Of a DNA stretch of 9,200 bases, positions 7,736 to 9,200 are shown in pieces. The DNA lies in contig JASLBT010000351.1 in NCBI GenBank assembly GCA_030146445.1, forward strand, positions 1-9,200, in the 5' to 3' direction. Position numbers and translations under genes: made by a program. Source of the DNA: Segetibacter sp. (lineage in GTDB: Bacteria > Bacteroidota > Bacteroidia > Chitinophagales > Chitinophagaceae). The number at the start of each line of letters is the position of its first letter. The stretch's first letter is position 1. The notes below the pieces were generated by a model. It saw nothing but the letters and a program-made list of their open reading frames with translations, was not told the origin of the DNA and did not search any database.

Positions 7736-8671
7736 ATGAAAAATATAATGTTTAAACGCTGGGGAATGGCAATTGTCGTGTTGCTCCTTCTGGCGGGTTG
7801 TAAAAAGGAGTCGGACAATATCTTCAACATGTTCGATGTAAAACTTACCCTGCACGACTCGCATCCGTTTAGTGTAGGCGAGTATAAAGAAGTTAATGAT
7901 GGCGATAGTATATATATAGATTATACCATAGAATCGCCGTCAAAAGACATGTACCAGATCGCGGTTTTAAAAGTGGGAAGCACAACACCCATGATAAGGA
8001 TACCCATCAACGACGACAGCCAACGCAGATCATATTCAGGTTTGATCAAATTGTTAGCCAACGAAAATGCAGGTCTAACATCGTACAGAATTTGGGCCGT
8101 AGATAAGGAGGGTGTTTACCTGGGTGACGGTTACAAAAAGATCACTATTAATGTACTGCCCAACTTTACACACCTTCCCAACAGGCAGATCTTTTATCCT
8201 GATAGTGTAAACCGTACCACTAGCAATTACTTCTCTCTTAAAAGCGGTACCAACTACAATTATGCCAGTGGACAGGCAAATTCAGCCAACATTGACCTGG
8301 GAGTATACCGAAAGCCGGTAGGGTCACCAGTTACCGGCTATACTACCCACATCTATTCATTAAATGCGACACCATTACCTTACATCGTTGATGATATATC
8401 AGCATGGACGAAACGGGCAACGCTGTTTTCTGCACCTGTAAACAATCATGCATCCACTTTTAATAATACGCTAACCACCGGTAGTAAAATTGAGATGGAG
8501 GCTAAAAAGAGATCAATTAATCTACTATCAGTTACTGCAGATATCCGTGTTGGAAACGTTGTTTATTTCCTCACCCCAGAGGGTAAATACGGGGCCTTGT
8601 TGTTCAATGCGATTACAACAAACTACGACGGCGCTCCTTTCGTTAACGTAAGCGTAAAGTACCAAAACTAA
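7736..8671 (+). CDS. Uncharacterised surface lipoprotein of the SusCD operon (SusE/F-position)
   Basis: I do not recognise a named family here. The protein has 311 residues when started at ATG 7736; a TTG one codon earlier also fits, but ATG AAA AAT gives a normal signal peptide. The lipobox is LLAGC with acylated Cys22, followed by KKESDN, very like the CKKQDN tether of the SusD-like partner, so both are probably on the cell surface. Residues about 34-140 alternate hydrophobic and polar residues like an Ig-type beta-sandwich and end in DGYKKITINV. After a short linker, residues about 152-311 form a second, mostly beta-like region rich in Asn, Tyr, Ser and Thr, with VGNVVYFLTPEGKYGALLF (272-290) and a closing strand VNVSVKYQ. 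No catalytic signature is visible. It lies 55 bp after the SusD-like gene, so co-transcription is likely. The position suggests a SusE/SusF-like ligand-binding accessory protein, but that is inference from context. Confidence 0.85.
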   Translation: MKNIMFKRWGMAIVVLLLLAGCKKESDNIFNMFDVKLTLHDSHPFSVGEYKEVNDGDSIYIDYTIESPSKDMYQIAVLKVGSTTPMIRIPINDDSQRRSYSGLIKLLANENAGLTSYRIWAVDKEGVYLGDGYKKITINVLPNFTHLPNRQIFYPDSVNRTTSNYFSLKSGTNYNYASGQANSANIDLGVYRKPVGSPVTGYTTHIYSLNATPLPYIVDDISAWTKRATLFSAPVNNHASTFNNTLTTGSKIEMEAKKRSINLLSVTADIRVGNVVYFLTPEGKYGALLFNAITTNYDGAPFVNVSVKYQN

Positions 8672-9200
8672 ACAATGCTGAGTTAAGGTAAATTTGTATT
8701 TGCCTGAGCGGATTGCAACGGAATTGCGATGCACTCATTGAGACTATTGAAACACACTATTGCCGGAATAGTGCTGACCCGGAGGGGTACGCCCAGACAG
8801 TCAACAGGGCCTTAACAACACGAATACAAAGTGAGCTTGTCCAGGTCCGATGACTGCTGTATAGCTTTTGTTACATAGTACTCGTATACCAAGATAGCTA
8901 AATCGGGGTCTTCGGGTTCGGCTCCTTACCTGATAATTGGAACTCATTGGAAAATGGAATAACGGGATCAGACGCGCTGTTATAGCGTTTTGTGAAGACC
9001 AATGTAGTGGGGTTTACCGACAATCACACCGCGTTTTCTTAAACAAGCAACCTGATAATGCGGATCGAGGCGACCGGGAATGCTTATACAACAAGACCGG
9101 TTCAAATGAAGCTTTAGAGATTCATTTTACATTTCAAAATTACCTGAAGATTATACCTGCTTCTATTATTAGCCACCGGATTTTCTATGCATGGTTCTAC
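8672..9200. other. Gene-free 3' flank of the operon
   Basis: About 530 bp after the last operon gene with no supported coding sequence. One plus-strand frame stays open from about 8936 to the right edge but has no ATG and an unconvincing composition. Minus-strand frames are short. A TAAATTTG word at 8689-8696 matches the -7 half of the Bacteroidota promoter consensus, but no TTG sits at the expected distance upstream, so I do not call a promoter. A small hairpin lies at 8755-8773. The last 50 bases read as a leucine-rich signal-peptide-like stretch in one frame. No tRNA or mobile-element end was recognised. Confidence 0.55.
8755..8773 (+). other. Perfect 7-bp hairpin downstream of the operon
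   Basis: CACTATT and AATAGTG form a perfect 7-bp stem around a 5-nt loop (GCCGG), about 84 bases after the last stop codon. The stem is rather AT-rich and no T-run follows, so it is not a standard rho-independent terminator. It could mark the transcript's 3' end or be a binding site, or it may be chance. Confidence 0.25.

Noticed and set aside
8689..8696. TAAATTTG, matching the TAnnTTTG promoter element
   Set aside because: No TTG element lies at the expected distance upstream and no convincing gene starts just downstream.
8900..8935. GGGTTCGGCTCC, resembling a tRNA T-loop
   Set aside because: No consistent cloverleaf could be drawn from the upstream sequence, and the T-loop consensus is not properly met.
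8936..9200. Plus-strand frame open to the right edge
   Set aside because: It has no ATG, begins right after a TAA, and its composition does not look like a Bacteroidota protein.

Overview
The window looks like a chromosomal segment from a Bacteroidota bacterium. The main reason is a tandem SusC-family TonB-dependent transporter and SusD-family lipoprotein pair, a combination essentially confined to that phylum. The starts lack obvious Shine-Dalgarno sequences and base composition is moderate by eye, both of which fit. Motif wording in the SusC and SusD proteins reminds me of Sphingobacteriaceae (Pedobacter or Mucilaginibacter-like), but that placement is inference.

Layout, left to right. (1) Positions 2-727 hold the 3' part of a CPA1/NhaP-type cation:proton antiporter gene whose start lies outside the window. 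(2) Positions 728-2662 are about 1.9 kb without a convincing gene. This stretch holds a perfect 16-bp palindrome, one 128-codon open frame and a few shorter frames, all of doubtful status. (3) Positions 2663-8671 hold three same-strand genes with gaps of 23 and 55 bp, very probably one operon: a SusC/RagA-type outer-membrane transporter, a SusD/RagB-type surface lipoprotein, and a 311-residue lipoprotein of no family I recognise, in the position usually taken by an accessory glycan-binding (SusE/SusF-like) protein. (4) Positions 8672-9200 carry no supported gene, only a small perfect hairpin and, at the very edge, a signal-peptide-like reading frame with no start codon.

How the operon genes should work together: the SusD-like lipoprotein caps the SusC-like barrel on the cell surface, captures the ligand, and hands it in for TonB-powered import into the periplasm. 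The third lipoprotein probably adds a second surface binding site. No glycoside hydrolase, lyase, peptidase, sulfatase, ECF sigma factor, anti-sigma factor or hybrid two-component regulator lies in the window, so the substrate and regulator cannot be read from it. The antiporter looks like an unrelated neighbour.

I see no CRISPR array, insertion sequence, prophage, tRNA or rRNA, and no defence or otherwise new multi-gene system. The least explained items are the third lipoprotein and the gene-poor 1.9-kb stretch before the transporter.
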